From positions 12,542,501 through 12,606,500 of the forward strand of contig JAYKKI010000032.1 in NCBI GenBank assembly GCA_039881145.1: a stretch of 64,000 nt of DNA, in the 5' to 3' direction. The notes beneath the pieces were generated by a model, which worked only from the letters and a program-made list of their open reading frames with translations, was not told the origin of the DNA and did no database searches. This DNA is from Druceiella hillmani. Taxonomy: Eukaryota > Arthropoda > Insecta > Lepidoptera > Hepialidae. This document shows positions 34,700-44,505 of this stretch, piece after piece (position 1 is the first letter of the stretch; each line of letters starts with the position of its first letter). The translations under genes were made by a program, and so were the position numbers.

Positions 34700-35107
34700 C
34701 ATTGGACATTGTCTCAAACTGGTGAAAAAAACCTTGCAATTTTCAAACGAAAAATTATCAGATCCATCCTTGGTGGGGTCTTTGACAAGGGGTTTTGGAG
34801 AAGGAGAATTAATGCTGAACTTTATCGCTTATTTAAAGAACTAGATATAATAAAATTTAGAAAAATTCGACGCATGAAGTGGTCATGTAATTAGAATGAA
34901 GGAAGATAGAACGACAAAACGAATTTTTCTGGCCTAACCAACTGGCACAAGAGGAAGAGGAAGACCCAAATTAAGATGGGTGGACTGCCTACAAAGTATT
35001 TTCGACGCTCTCAACATAACAAACTGGAAAACCGTGGCGCCCAGAAGAAGGACTCGGAACAGTATGCTTGAGAAGGCCAGGATCCACCGAGGACTGTCGA
35101 GCTACTG
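34700..35107 (+). pseudogene. LINE reverse-transcriptase C-terminal remnant
   Basis: The plus strand reads TLSQTGEKNLAIFKRKIIRS, then GHVIRMKEDRT after a frame change near 34880. It continues with TRGRGRPKLRWVDCLQSIF and NITNWKTVA, and ends after a Glu-Lys-Ala-Arg segment with a stop near 35107. The order W(T)LT...FERKILR..., W.GHV.RM, GRGRPK.RW.D...L....W is the known C-terminus of many insect LINE reverse transcriptases. A stop and a frameshift break it, and the catalytic domain is absent, so it is a 5'-truncated fossil. A different fragment of the same kind lies at 49645-50330 on the other strand. Confidence 0.8.
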
Positions 35108-35254
35108 ATGACGATGATTCAGACCTTCGATAGACAGTTGAAAAAGCGTTTACGAAAGAAATAATTATGCTTAAATATGCTAAAATAAGGCAATTACTTG
35201 TCTTCCGAGGACCATTTTAGAGCGCCAATGGCATGATTTGTAATATAAAGCCAT

Positions 35255-35465
35255 TACATCCGTTCATACATTGTTTTTTCTTGCTTCACCCTTTTCCTTT
35301 TGGGGTTATGTATCCCAAGGGAATCCTATGTTGTGGCAACGTCGTATATCCGTCCGTCAGGTCAGCCCGTCCATCTGTCGGTTTTCTGATTTATAAAAAA
35401 GATATGATAGGGACTTCAAACTCATATACAATTTGTACGTTTTGGGTCTAAAACTAGAAATCATG
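35255..35465 (-). mobile_element. Possible fragment of a GGTTCC-like dispersed repeat
   Basis: CCTTTTGGGGTTATGTATCC, then CAAGGGAATCC, then CCGTCCGTCAGGTCAGCCCG resembles the family's reverse-orientation start (GGTTCCGTACC, then GGAACCC, then repeated CCGTC). The body is too diverged for a firm call. Confidence 0.4.
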
Positions 35466-35712
35466 TTTAAAACGATTTAAAATTACATTTATAGTGTCCT
35501 CCTGTTATGTGAAGGGGGCTTAAGATGTTTATTTTTTGTTTAGGATTATAATATACCGCTGAAAAGAGTAAAGTAAAGATTAAAGGAAAAATTTGTTATT
35601 AATTTTTTTTTTCATTGATAAACAACTGTTTGGTGGACAATCAAATCTGCCATTTTTAGACCTATTTTGTTTAGGTCTATTTCTAAATTATCATTACCAA
35701 AAAAGTAACCAT

Positions 35713-35855
35713 TGAAAATGTATACATAAATACTCTGTCAATTTTGTGCACACATAATTAGTACTATAATTAGTTTTTGACTATGTTTTTTTTTATTATA
35801 CATTTACGTGACTGTAACTTGTTTTGTGAGCCTTTCAATAAATAAATAAAACAAA
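35713..35855 (+). mobile_element. LINE-like 3' end, copy 2
   Basis: This is the second copy of the 10.76-kb segment: TGAAAATGTATACATAAATA, GTGCACACATAATTAGTA, TTTACGTGACTGTAACTTG, GTTTTGTGAGCCTTTCAATA and an AAATAAATAAAA tail. There is a small insertion after GCACACATAATTAG compared with copy 1. Confidence 0.6.
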
Positions 35856-36232
35856 GATAAATAAAAGCTTCCATAAGTATGAAACTTTACATAGACTTAA
35901 TATTTCTCATATACTGTATTTCAAAAATTAACTAAAAATGCAAGAATATGGAATTGTAAAAAAGTTATGAGTAATCACACCAATTTATTTTTTACAATTA
36001 ATGATACTTTTGAAAATAATACTAATGTTTGTAATAAGAAGTTTAATAGAAATAATTTGTATCCTAAAATATTTATATGTAGATACCCAAATACGTTCGA
36101 TAATTAAATCGGTAAATCTCAAACTATGAGGTTTGAGATTTACTGATTTAATTATTCTGAGATGTTAAGTTTAAATCATTTTTGGTAAATGTCTTCATAG
36201 TAATTATTATAATAATTGTAATTACTGTTTTT
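35856..36232. other. AT-rich spacer with one hairpin
   Basis: The hairpin at 36101-36154 is the only structure seen. Confidence 0.5.
36101..36154. repeat. Hairpin with 24-bp arms
   Basis: The left arm ends GGTAAATCTCAAAC and the right arm begins GTTTGAGATTTACTG, with one mismatch over 24 paired bases and a 6-base loop. It could be a small MITE-like foldback or an expressed stem-loop. Confidence 0.85.
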
Positions 36233-36722
36233 AGGATTCATACCTCAAAAAGAAAAAAAAGGGACCCTTATATAATCACTTGGTTGTCCGTATGTCAGTC
36301 CGTCAAGACCCTTTTTCTCAGAAACGCGTGGAGGTATCAAATTGAAATTAATATCAAATACTTAGGTCTATGGTCCCTTGGAGCTGTAAAAAATCAAGCT
36401 TCTAAGTCAACGCAATCAAAAAACCTTATAAATACGTCTATTTATGCCGCATTTTTTGGCACTCGTAAATAAATTTAAATCTATAGGATACTTCCCGTTG
36501 ACCTAGAAATTCGAAAATCGTTAACTTGTAATTAAATAATAAAAAAATATATTTTTTGAATATGCGCCTGTGAAAATATAGCAGGCAATAAATTTTCCTT
36601 CTAAAAATTAAAATCTTGTAAATACTTTAATGGGAATATTATTTACAATTGAATGTTTATAAATGCCTAAATATATACGGAATCCTCGCAATGCGAGTTC
36701 CACTCGTGCTTGACAGTTTTTT
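36233..36722 (-). mobile_element. GGTTCCGTACC dispersed repeat, minus copy
   Basis: In reverse order relative to the plus copies, it reads TTAGGATTCATACCTCAAAA and GTCAAGACCCTTTTTCTCAG, then AACGCGTGGAGGTATCAAAT, and AAGCTTCTAAGTCAACGCAA. Then come TGCGCCTGTGAAAATATAGC and TAAATGCCTAAATATATACG, and it ends CACTCGTGCTTGACAG. At about 490 bp it looks full length and gives the best view of both ends on this strand. Confidence 0.8.
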
Positions 36723-36729
36723 TCCTAAT

Positions 36730-36860
36730 ATTACTTACAATTTTGTGCACTAGCCTCGGAACTGATTGATTGTTTGAATTCTTTCGCTACGGTTGACTGA
36801 AAGAGATTTCCCTTGTGGTAATAAATCTATATAAATAAATATATATATAAATAAATCTAA
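36730..36860 (+). mobile_element. Possible LINE 3' end
   Basis: GTTGACTGAAAGAGATTTCC, CTTGTGGTAATAAATC and a tail of AAATAAATATATA resemble 26470-26615. It abuts the minus dispersed repeat at 36233-36722. Confidence 0.45.
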
Positions 36861-38280
36861 CTATTATTTAGATGAAAAAAAAAGTAATTTATTAAACCCA
36901 TTTTGTTTCATATAATGCAATGTTGCATATAATGCATTTTGTTTCATAAAATGTATTTTCAATAATGTTTATCCACATTACACTACAGATAGATATTTTA
37001 GGGTTAGATTTGATTCGCGTCTAAATTTTTACTTATTCACGAAAATACAAGTTTATCAGAATACGTATATTTTCAATACAGTGCTGATATGCGATATTGT
37101 TTAACACGTTTAATGAGAGCAGCACTTATGAAAGTTGCCTTAGAATATTTGTAAAAGAGTTTTAGCTTCATTAGTTCGAAGAAGACTTTCTTTTCGTCTT
37201 TTTAATAGTTTCATATAAAATTTGTACGTACGCTCCATTACATCAACATATGTATGGGGTGTTTGAAGATAATGGCTTTTATAACCTGTTTCGAATGGAT
37301 TTGTTCACCGTCTGCAATGCGCTCGAGCAGTCACATTAACCGCCCGTGCGGTTAACAATTCGGTATACAGGGTGCAGTCTGCGTTATTCTAGGAAATTTT
37401 ACAATTCTCGGAATGAAAATAATCTATTAGTACTAACTTACAGTATCTAGTGGGGTATTAAATAATTGGAATAACTAAGGCTGATGCGAATAGACAAGTG
37501 TTTATTACTGATAGACTGAGTGAAGCAATAAAGGAATATTGAAAGAAACCTAATAATTTGTATAAAGGTGCACTTACACAAGACCTACATATCATCCACT
37601 TGCAAGTGAAATTTAATGATAATGATCTGAACGCAGAGTAACATGTTAAAAGAGTAAAATCGGTTTGAAACAAAGCAAAATTCAGCTCAAAAAGAAAGAA
37701 AAAATAGTTGTAACAAAGCGAAAAGCAGATTACAATGGTCTAGAGTACAATCAGAGCAAAAATTTAAACCCACGTCGCATTCTTCTAACTGAGGAAAGTT
37801 GGTATCTCGACTAATATAATAAAAGTGAAAGAGTTATTTTTATTCGTAAGTTATATACACCCTAGTTTAAAATGTGGGTTATTTGCAATTAAAATAAATA
37901 TAACGATTCAAAAAATCATACTCGCCCATGAAAAACTGAATGCGCTGCTGTTAATTAATTTAAACAGTGTGGCATGTCGACGTAACAGCGTGTTGTCGTG
38001 TAACAACGTGTTGTCGTGAACAGTAAGATCCAAAAATTATTATAAAATTATTCACTGAATTTTTTTTTTGTATTTAACAAATACCATTTAACAACTTGTG
38101 AAAAATAAAAAAATATTTTTGCATGTTCGTATAATGAAATAATTTCCTGTAATGTTAATCATACAATTTTTAACAGCGATTTTTACCAAAACGAAATGGT
38201 AATCATTTTTCTTTTTTTTCTCAAAATGTTAATATAAGATCATTTTACATCGATATATTTTTTTTTTAAAAATTAATTTA
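36861..38280. other. AT-rich stretch, minor repeats only
   Basis: A short hairpin TTAACCGC/GCGGTTAA lies at 37336-37355, followed by ATACAGGGTG near 37373. A 17-bp direct repeat (CGTGTTGTCGTG) lies near 37989-38018. The short frames at 37458-37673 and 37825-38019 have no recognisable content. Confidence 0.45.
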
Positions 38281-38282
38281 TG

Positions 38283-38353
38283 AAGCTAGTTTTCTATACC
38301 TGTGCTAAATTTTAGTTTCCTATAAATTTAGCACAGGTATAGAAAACTAGCTT
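38283..38353. repeat. Perfect hairpin with 30-bp arms
   Basis: The arms 38283-38312 and 38324-38353 are exact inverted copies (AAGCTAGTTTTCTATACCTG begins the left arm) around an 11-base loop. The right arm runs into TTTGGCCCGCG, which resembles moth repeats ending in CTAGCTTTNGCCCGCG. The structure may be two joined ends of one element family. Confidence 0.9.
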
Positions 38354-38520
38354 TGGCCCGCGATCTACAATAACAGAAATTCTATGCGGTCATACATTAA
38401 TATCGATATTCTGTATTGTGAGTACACGAGAACTAGAATCTACGAGAAATACGAGTGTTTTTCATTTCGGGAGTCTATTCAATCTCGTACTTTTTATATT
38501 TGAACCGCGAAAATAATTTT

Positions 38521-38997
38521 AAAAAAACCTATCAAGCGCGAGTATAACTCGCACTACGAGGGTTCCGTACACATATAGGTATTTATAAAAATTTAAATAT
38601 GCATTGTATTAAATATATTGCCTACCATATCTTTAAGAAGCGTAAAATCATCGGGCATATTTCAAAATATAAATACAAATTAACAATTTCAGATTTTTTC
38701 CTTTGCTTGTGCTGTGAGACATTGCCTCTTGTCAAATTTTGTAATGCTAAGTTAACTCTATAAATTTTGATTTACTTGCGAGTGTCAAAATGTGCGGCAT
38801 AAATAGCCATATTTTTAGGGTTCTTTTTGATTGCATTCACTTAGAAGCTTGATTTTTTTACAGTTCTAAGGGATCATAGACCTAATTATTCGATATTAAT
38901 TTCAACTTGTTACGTCCACTCATTCCTGAGAAAAAGTGATCCCATAAGGGAACTTATCCCATAAGGGTTCCTTTTTCCTTTTGAGGTACGGAACCCA
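38521..38997 (+). mobile_element. GGTTCCGTACC dispersed repeat, well-preserved copy
   Basis: It begins AAAAAAACCTATCAAGCGCG, followed by AGTATAACTCGCACTACGAG and GGTTCCGTACACATATAGG. It continues with TTGCCTACCATATCTTTAAG, TTGATTGCATTCACTTAGAA, CTAAGGGATCATAGACCTAA and CACTCATTCCTGAGAAAAAG, and ends CTTTTGAGGTACGGAACCCA. A short internal duplication (CCCATAAGGG) lies before the end. I use this copy as the reference for the family. Confidence 0.85.
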
Positions 38998-39820
38998 AAA
39001 TTATACTTGAAGCCAAATGAAATATTTACCAACAAAAACTCGTATCCTTCTTCTTTTAGTATCTTATCTTTAACTGGGCTTGGGAATTATTATGGCTATT
39101 TGAACTTTGTATGCAGCTGCCGAAAAAGCAAACAAGTACTTTTAATATACCACCGTATTGGCCACAATGATTAGCCACATGATAGATTCTTTGGCCACAA
39201 TGTTCTCCTTTTGCCAAATCCCTTCAGTATCTTGCTTTGCATAACGAGTTCAAGGAGTCGGTACTTTCCCTGCCGTACGCTATATCCTAGGTTTTGGGAC
39301 TTAATGCTTAATAAGATCTCTCAGTATTTGTTTATAACTCGTATTAAAGATGTAATTAATTTTTAAAACCAATTTTTGTAACTTCATATTTCGTAATTTT
39401 GCCCGATCAAACAAAAGCAATTGCATTTAGGCACTGCCGTCTGTATTTCTTGAAGCACTTGCGTCATCCTTTTTGCAACCATTACATTGTTTTGCGCGAA
39501 TTCATTAACACAAATGTTTGCCTCGCGGCTAAATTGAGGCAATATTTATATTCTTTACTTTGAAATTATAACTGTTGAATAATGTATTGGAAATACCGTG
39601 GTGATTACCACACTATTGTCTGCGATGCTTCATTTTTGGGAAATGTACGAGCAGTATGTCCTCGTATCTGTTAGTAGAAAATAGAAAAAACGTAAACGGA
39701 TGATTATTTCTCTGTTTGTTTGTTTAGCCTTTGTGACTAGATGATCCACTGTTATACTACAATAATACTCAAAAGTGGTATTGTATAATTCTAGAAATCA
39801 ATTAAAATAAGAAAGCAGAT
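38998..39820. other. AT-rich stretch with no recognised feature
   Basis: No gene or transposon end recognised between the two dispersed-repeat copies. Confidence 0.45.
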
Positions 39821-39825
39821 ATCAT

Positions 39826-41575
39826 TTTCTGATCCGAATCCTTATAAGATGACTCGCTTGTTCTTCCATCATAGGTGCTTTTCTCATAAACCCCTTGACG
39901 CAGAAACTTGCACCTTGGCATAGCAATCGATTGTTTGTTTATCTGTATGTATAAAGTATGGATATCGTTTCAAAGGGCTAGTTCGAAGGGTCGAAAAATA
40001 TTTTCCTAAATTTATGTATTATATCTTCATAGATACTCTGAAAATGTGGAAAAAATCTGTCCCCTCCTTATTTCCCAATTTACTCAACCCAAACTTATGA
40101 TAAAAATATGTGCTTTTAAAAGCTTACGGAAGGGTTTTAGGAAAGCTATATCTATGTGTCTAAACATCATAATTGTTTGAAATTGCACTATGTTTTGACA
40201 TCTGTGATATACATAACAGACAATAGTTTATGTTGTAGGAAGATTAACGTACAAATACTAATAGTTTAATGCAAATACTGTAAACCCTTATATATTTATG
40301 AGTGCCTAAATATTAGGTTGGCTAGTAAGTTTTTAGCTACAACTTCGGGACTAGAAAGATTCTCGAAACTTCTAGAAGGTTTTACTGTAGGGTATAATTA
40401 GGCTAAAGTGCGGTCAGTTGACATCAGTCAGCGCTGAAGTTTTAAGTGAATTAGGCATATAAAAGATAATGGGATTTAAATCGATATCAAGTACAGATTC
40501 TATTATTTTACGAATTTGGTCTGAGTCACGATGCAAAGACTCCCATAAATAATATGTCATGTGATGGGCAAGTACCCCGTGTCTTACGCGACGGCAAATA
40601 TTTGGTTCAGAAAGTTCAGGAATGAGGACTACAATCTTGAGGACTGTTGAGTTGGACGTTCAACGATTACGATGCCTAATTTAGGAGAATCCTCGTCAAT
40701 CGACAGATGAGCTACGGTGCAGTCGTGGCACCATAAAAACATATTTGCACGAATTGGGAAAAGTTTCAAAATATAGTGTGTGGATATCCCACGAGTTGTC
40801 ATCATATCACCTTCAGCGCAAAGTTGATACTTGGCAACATTTATGACATTGAAACGTAACTTCGACTGGTTGAATCAATTAGTAAATGAGGAGTAGGTTA
40901 CGTACATTAACCATACACGCAAACGTCAATGGCTGGATGTCGGAGAAACAGGAGTTTCAGTATCCAAACCTGAAATAAGTGCCAAAAAGGTAACGCTCAG
41001 ATGCTGGTGGAACGTCAAGGGCATTATTCAATGGGAGTTGCTTCCAGAGGGATCTACAATTAATGCAGATATTTACTGTGGATAAATGGATCGATTAGCT
41101 AACAAATTGAGTAGTCAACAGGATCGAGTTTATTTTCTACATAATAATGCTAGACCACATGTTGCAAAACATACTCGTGATAAAATAGAAGAGCTCGGCT
41201 GGTTTCTGCTCACTCATCCACCATATTCGCCAGATAATGCATCCTCTGATTACGATTTATTCAGGGCTCTAAGTAACCATTTACGTGAAAAAAATCAACG
41301 TTAAAGAAGATCTCCACAACGACCTCGCACAGTTTTTTTAAATCAAAGTCACCGGAAATTTACAAGAAAGGTATGTTGTCACTGCCAACTAGATGGCGAT
41401 AAGTTGTAGATAATAATGGTGCATACTTAAATTAAATTTAGTGTAACATTTAATTTTTTTAATAAAAATTGTTGACAGCAACTCGGGGTTAAAAACTTAT
41501 TAGCTAACCCAATATGTACGAAAACTTCGTAGTGCGAGTATCGACTCGTACTTGACAGATTTTTTTCTATTTAAT
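39826..41575 (-). mobile_element. Dispersed repeat copy split by a mariner
   Basis: The left part starts near GAATCCTTATAAGATGACTC and includes AAACCCCTTGACGCAGAAAC. It reaches TTTATGAGTGCCTAAATA at 40312. The mariner follows (40313-41512). To its right TATGTACGAAAACTTCGTAG, TGCGAGTATCGACTCGTAC and TTGACAG complete the family end. Joining 40312 to 41515 restores the sequence order seen at 36660-36722, with one TA instead of two. The left half is diverged. Confidence 0.65.
40313..41512 (+). mobile_element. Decayed mariner transposon (irritans-like), about 1.2 kb
   Basis: Its ends are TTAGGTTGGCTAGTAAGTTT and the complement of AACTTATTAGCTAACCCAA, flanked by TA on both sides (40311-40312 and 41513-41514). 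Plus-strand transposase pieces read LHELGKVSKYSVWISHELS, KVTLRCWWNVKGIIQWELLP, then HNNARPHVAKHTRDK and HPPYSPDNASSDYDLF. The length is close to the family norm. In mariners the DD34D triad sits in GDEKW, DNARPH and SDYHLF. Here the first motif is lost among stops, the second Asp is Asn, and only the third is kept, so the enzyme is dead. The longest open piece is 41086-41304. Confidence 0.92.
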
Positions 41576-42115
41576 TATTTTCATTACAATAATTAATGTA
41601 CTCAGTCAGTAATAGAGACTGGTTTCATTTCAGTAACTAGAAACTGATTTCTTATTACAAGAAAAATACTTTTGTTATAATGGTTAAATTTAATTATGGT
41701 TTTATTTTTAAACTTTAATATCATTTTTAGGTCGATACGGCATATCGTAATAAATTTTCAAGTCAAATTATTATGTTCCTCTTTGTCTTTATATATTGAT
41801 TATCTGTACTTTATGTGAAAGTAAATAATTAATAAACAAACGAAAAATGGTTTATATTTAATATAAATGATATTAAAATTTTCTACTATTTTTTATACTT
41901 TTTTGAGTTCTTTTTTATTCTAATGCGAGCTTGATCATTTGAACACTATGAAAAATTATAAATCTGGCAATTACGTCCTGTATCAATAATACTATGAAGA
42001 AAATTTTCCGATAATAAACTTCTTTCCACAACAATCACATGAATTTCAAAAGAGCAACTGCTCTCTATTATTAGAAAGAAAGAGCAACCAAATTGTTTTA
42101 TTTACCGCACGAACC
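41576..42115. other. AT-rich stretch with no recognised feature
   Basis: No gene, array or transposon end recognised. Confidence 0.45.
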
Positions 42116-42117
42116 GA

Positions 42118-42478
42118 TTTTATTAAGCTGTATGTTAAGTTCCAGCTATATGTTAGCTTCTCTTATTTATTAAGCTATATGTTGAGTTCCAGCTATATGT
42201 TAGCTTCTCTCATTTATTAACCTATATGTTGAGTTCCAGCTATATGTTAGCTTCTCTCATTTATTAAGCTATATGTTGCGTTCCGGCTACATGTTAACTT
42301 CTCTCATTTATTAAGCTATATGTTGAGTTCCAGCTATATGTTAGCTTCTCTCATTTATTAGCCTATATGTTGAGTTCCAGCTATATGTTAGCTTCTCTCA
42401 TTTATTAAGCTATATGTTGGGTTCCGGCTACATGTTAGCTTCTCTCATTTATTAAGCTATATGTAAGGTTCCATTTAT
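42118..42478. repeat. 47-bp minisatellite, about 7.5 copies
   Basis: The unit is AGCTATATGTTGAGTTCC followed by AGCTATATGTTAGCTTC and TCTCATTTATTA. The two halves of the unit share AGCTATATGTT, so it is itself an old duplication. Copies differ at single bases (GAGTTCC, GCGTTCC, GGGTTCC). Confidence 0.92.
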
Positions 42479-42559
42479 AACTAACAAAGATTATAAAGAT
42501 GGATGGAAGTTTCGTTCGAGCTTTAAATAAAACATTGAAAATGAAACTGAATCGCTCAG

Positions 42560-42715
42560 AATGCTCTCCGGTCATATTCTCAAAGAAGCTTTGGTTTGGA
42601 ACCCTGAAGAGAAGAGGAAGTCTCGTTATCCGAATAGACCTGGCAGCGGACGGTGCAGACAGAATCAGAGAAGATCGGCAAAACTTGAAATGAAGCAAAA
42701 CATGATGTGTAGGAC
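42560..42715 (+). pseudogene. Possible LINE reverse-transcriptase tail fragment
   Basis: A plus-strand frame (42561-42788) includes GHILKEALVWNPEEKRKSRY. This is close to the 'GH.LR...ALxWNPEGKRKRGRP' segment at the C-terminus of some LINE-encoded proteins. The rest is not recognisable, and a minus-strand frame overlaps. It is short, so chance similarity is possible. Confidence 0.4.
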
Positions 42716-42789
42716 ATCAAGTGACATAGCGGCCAACTGCGGACGCTCTTTGACCTATTTTGCGGTAAAGGATCAGAAGATAGATTAAT

Positions 42790-43710
42790 TAGACAGATAA
42801 AGGGATTCTGTGACAGGGTGTCCTTTGAATCAATTAACTTGTTGGTATATAATAATCAAACAAGTAATATCTGGAAAATCTAATCTATTTCTAATTATTC
42901 TGATAATGATGTAGCTCATAAAACTTTAAAACCTGAGAAAAAGTTGATAGAATTAAGAAATAAGACATTTTCCTGAGAAATTTTCTAAGAAAGTGTGATT
43001 GTGACAATAAGGAAGTAAATATTTAGACTTTCTTATCATGTCGAATATACGGAGTTTCAAAGCCTAAAAAATATGGATATCAACTCTAAGTAAAGTATAA
43101 AACCTTGTGAATCTTTAAGTGAAGATTTAAATCTAAGTATTTCCTTAATATATGAGTAAGAGATCAAACACTTTTTTCGCTCTGAACTGTATTCGAAGAT
43201 GGATTCAAAATTATGTCTAAGAAAAATGTGCTGAAAATAAAATTAGACATAAATAAAGATGTAACAATGAAGTTTTTTGGTTTGTTTGCTTAAATATATG
43301 AATCTTAAACTCGGATACCGTAACAAGAAAATCTAAATCGCTGTTTGCTGCTTTAAACAAGTATAAAAGAATAATGAACTGTAATGGTCATCAAACAGTA
43401 TAAATACGACCTCAAATATAATAGAGAACAGCAAAACAATGATATAATTACACTGATGTATTACTCAAAGCCAACAAGCCTATTATTTTGCGGTTGCGTT
43501 GAAAAAAGACGTGTCTAATACAACCCGTTGCGGAAACGTAAGTACGTACTTTATGGTTGGTTGATGTGATGCATTACGCGCAATCAAAAATTTGACACTA
43601 TCTGTCGGGGACAAAAAATTATGATGAAGTCAGCACAAAATAGTAATCGACACGTCCATTCATGATGTGACAAAAATGAATTCGCAGTTCTCGTTGAGTA
43701 ATCTCGGTTA
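42790..43710. other. AT-rich stretch with no recognised feature
   Basis: No gene, array or transposon end recognised. Confidence 0.45.
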
Positions 43711-43713
43711 AAA

Positions 43714-43838
43714 AGTAATCATATAAAAATGTAAGAAAAATATTCAGTTGCAAAGAAGTAATCATATAAAAATGTAAGAAAAATATTCAGTTGCAAAGAA
43801 GTAATCATATAAAAATGTAAGAAAAATATTCAGTTGCT
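43714..43838. repeat. 43-bp tandem repeat, three identical copies
   Basis: GTAATCATATAAAAATGTAA, GAAAAATATTCAGTTGC and AAAGAA repeat at 43715, 43758 and 43801 with no visible differences, so the duplication is recent. Confidence 0.9.
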
Positions 43839-44257
43839 CCTTTCCATTTTATATTGTAAGTGTTATATAGTCACTTTAATATACGTACAGGATATAGCAA
43901 AGAAGGCATCTATTTTGCTGAATAGAAAGCCTTACGAACTATTTAAACATTCTCAACCATTTCTGAAAAAAAATATCTTAGAAGTTACGATTTTAACGAA
44001 AAATAATTTACAGTTCTTTACACACACGTCAAAAATGTTCAGTTTGATAAACAGAATCACTGTATGAATAAAATATACATTCTTTGTTACAGTATGTATA
44101 CACATAAAGAGGGGGAATAAAAATATTCTATTTTATTATCCATAGGTGTCTATTATTCTAAAAACTGAGTAGAAAATGTTTAAAAATTATATGAAAATTC
44201 TGAATCGTTTCTGAACAATTTACTGTTATGGTTGTGATTACAATGGAACTTTTTTTA
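43839..44257. other. AT-rich stretch with no recognised feature
   Basis: The frame at 43834-44067 has no recognisable content. TTTGATAAACAGAATCACTG near 44043 loosely resembles TTTGATGGACAGAATCACTG near 25866, a possible old repeat. Confidence 0.35.
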
Positions 44258-44505
44258 CTGAAACACTTTGATACACAGAATCACCTATAAAGATAACTAA
44301 CACTTTTTTCTTACACCTTTATATATTTATTCATTGCATTCTATATTTTATTTCATAATATTTATTGGACACGCTTCATATATACACAATTTGATGCACA
44401 GACTCACCTGTATAGATAATATATACTTTGCTTACACCTTTATATATTTATCCATTGCATTTAATATTTTATTTAATAATATTTATTGACCACATTAAGC
44501 AAACA
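44258..44505. repeat. Two-copy tandem duplication, period about 123 bp
   Basis: GATACACAGAATCACC (44270) and GATGCACAGACTCACC (44393) start two related copies that share CTTACACCTTTATATATTTA, CATTGCATT and TAATATTTATTG. Confidence 0.8.

Noticed and set aside
41086..41304. Intact mariner transposase gene
   Set aside because: Only part of the protein is open, the first catalytic motif is lost and the second Asp is Asn. It is a fossil.
42499..42698. Overlapping frames on both strands as genes
   Set aside because: Only the plus-strand GHILKEALVWNPEEKRK part is meaningful, as a LINE tail fragment. The minus-strand frame is its shadow.
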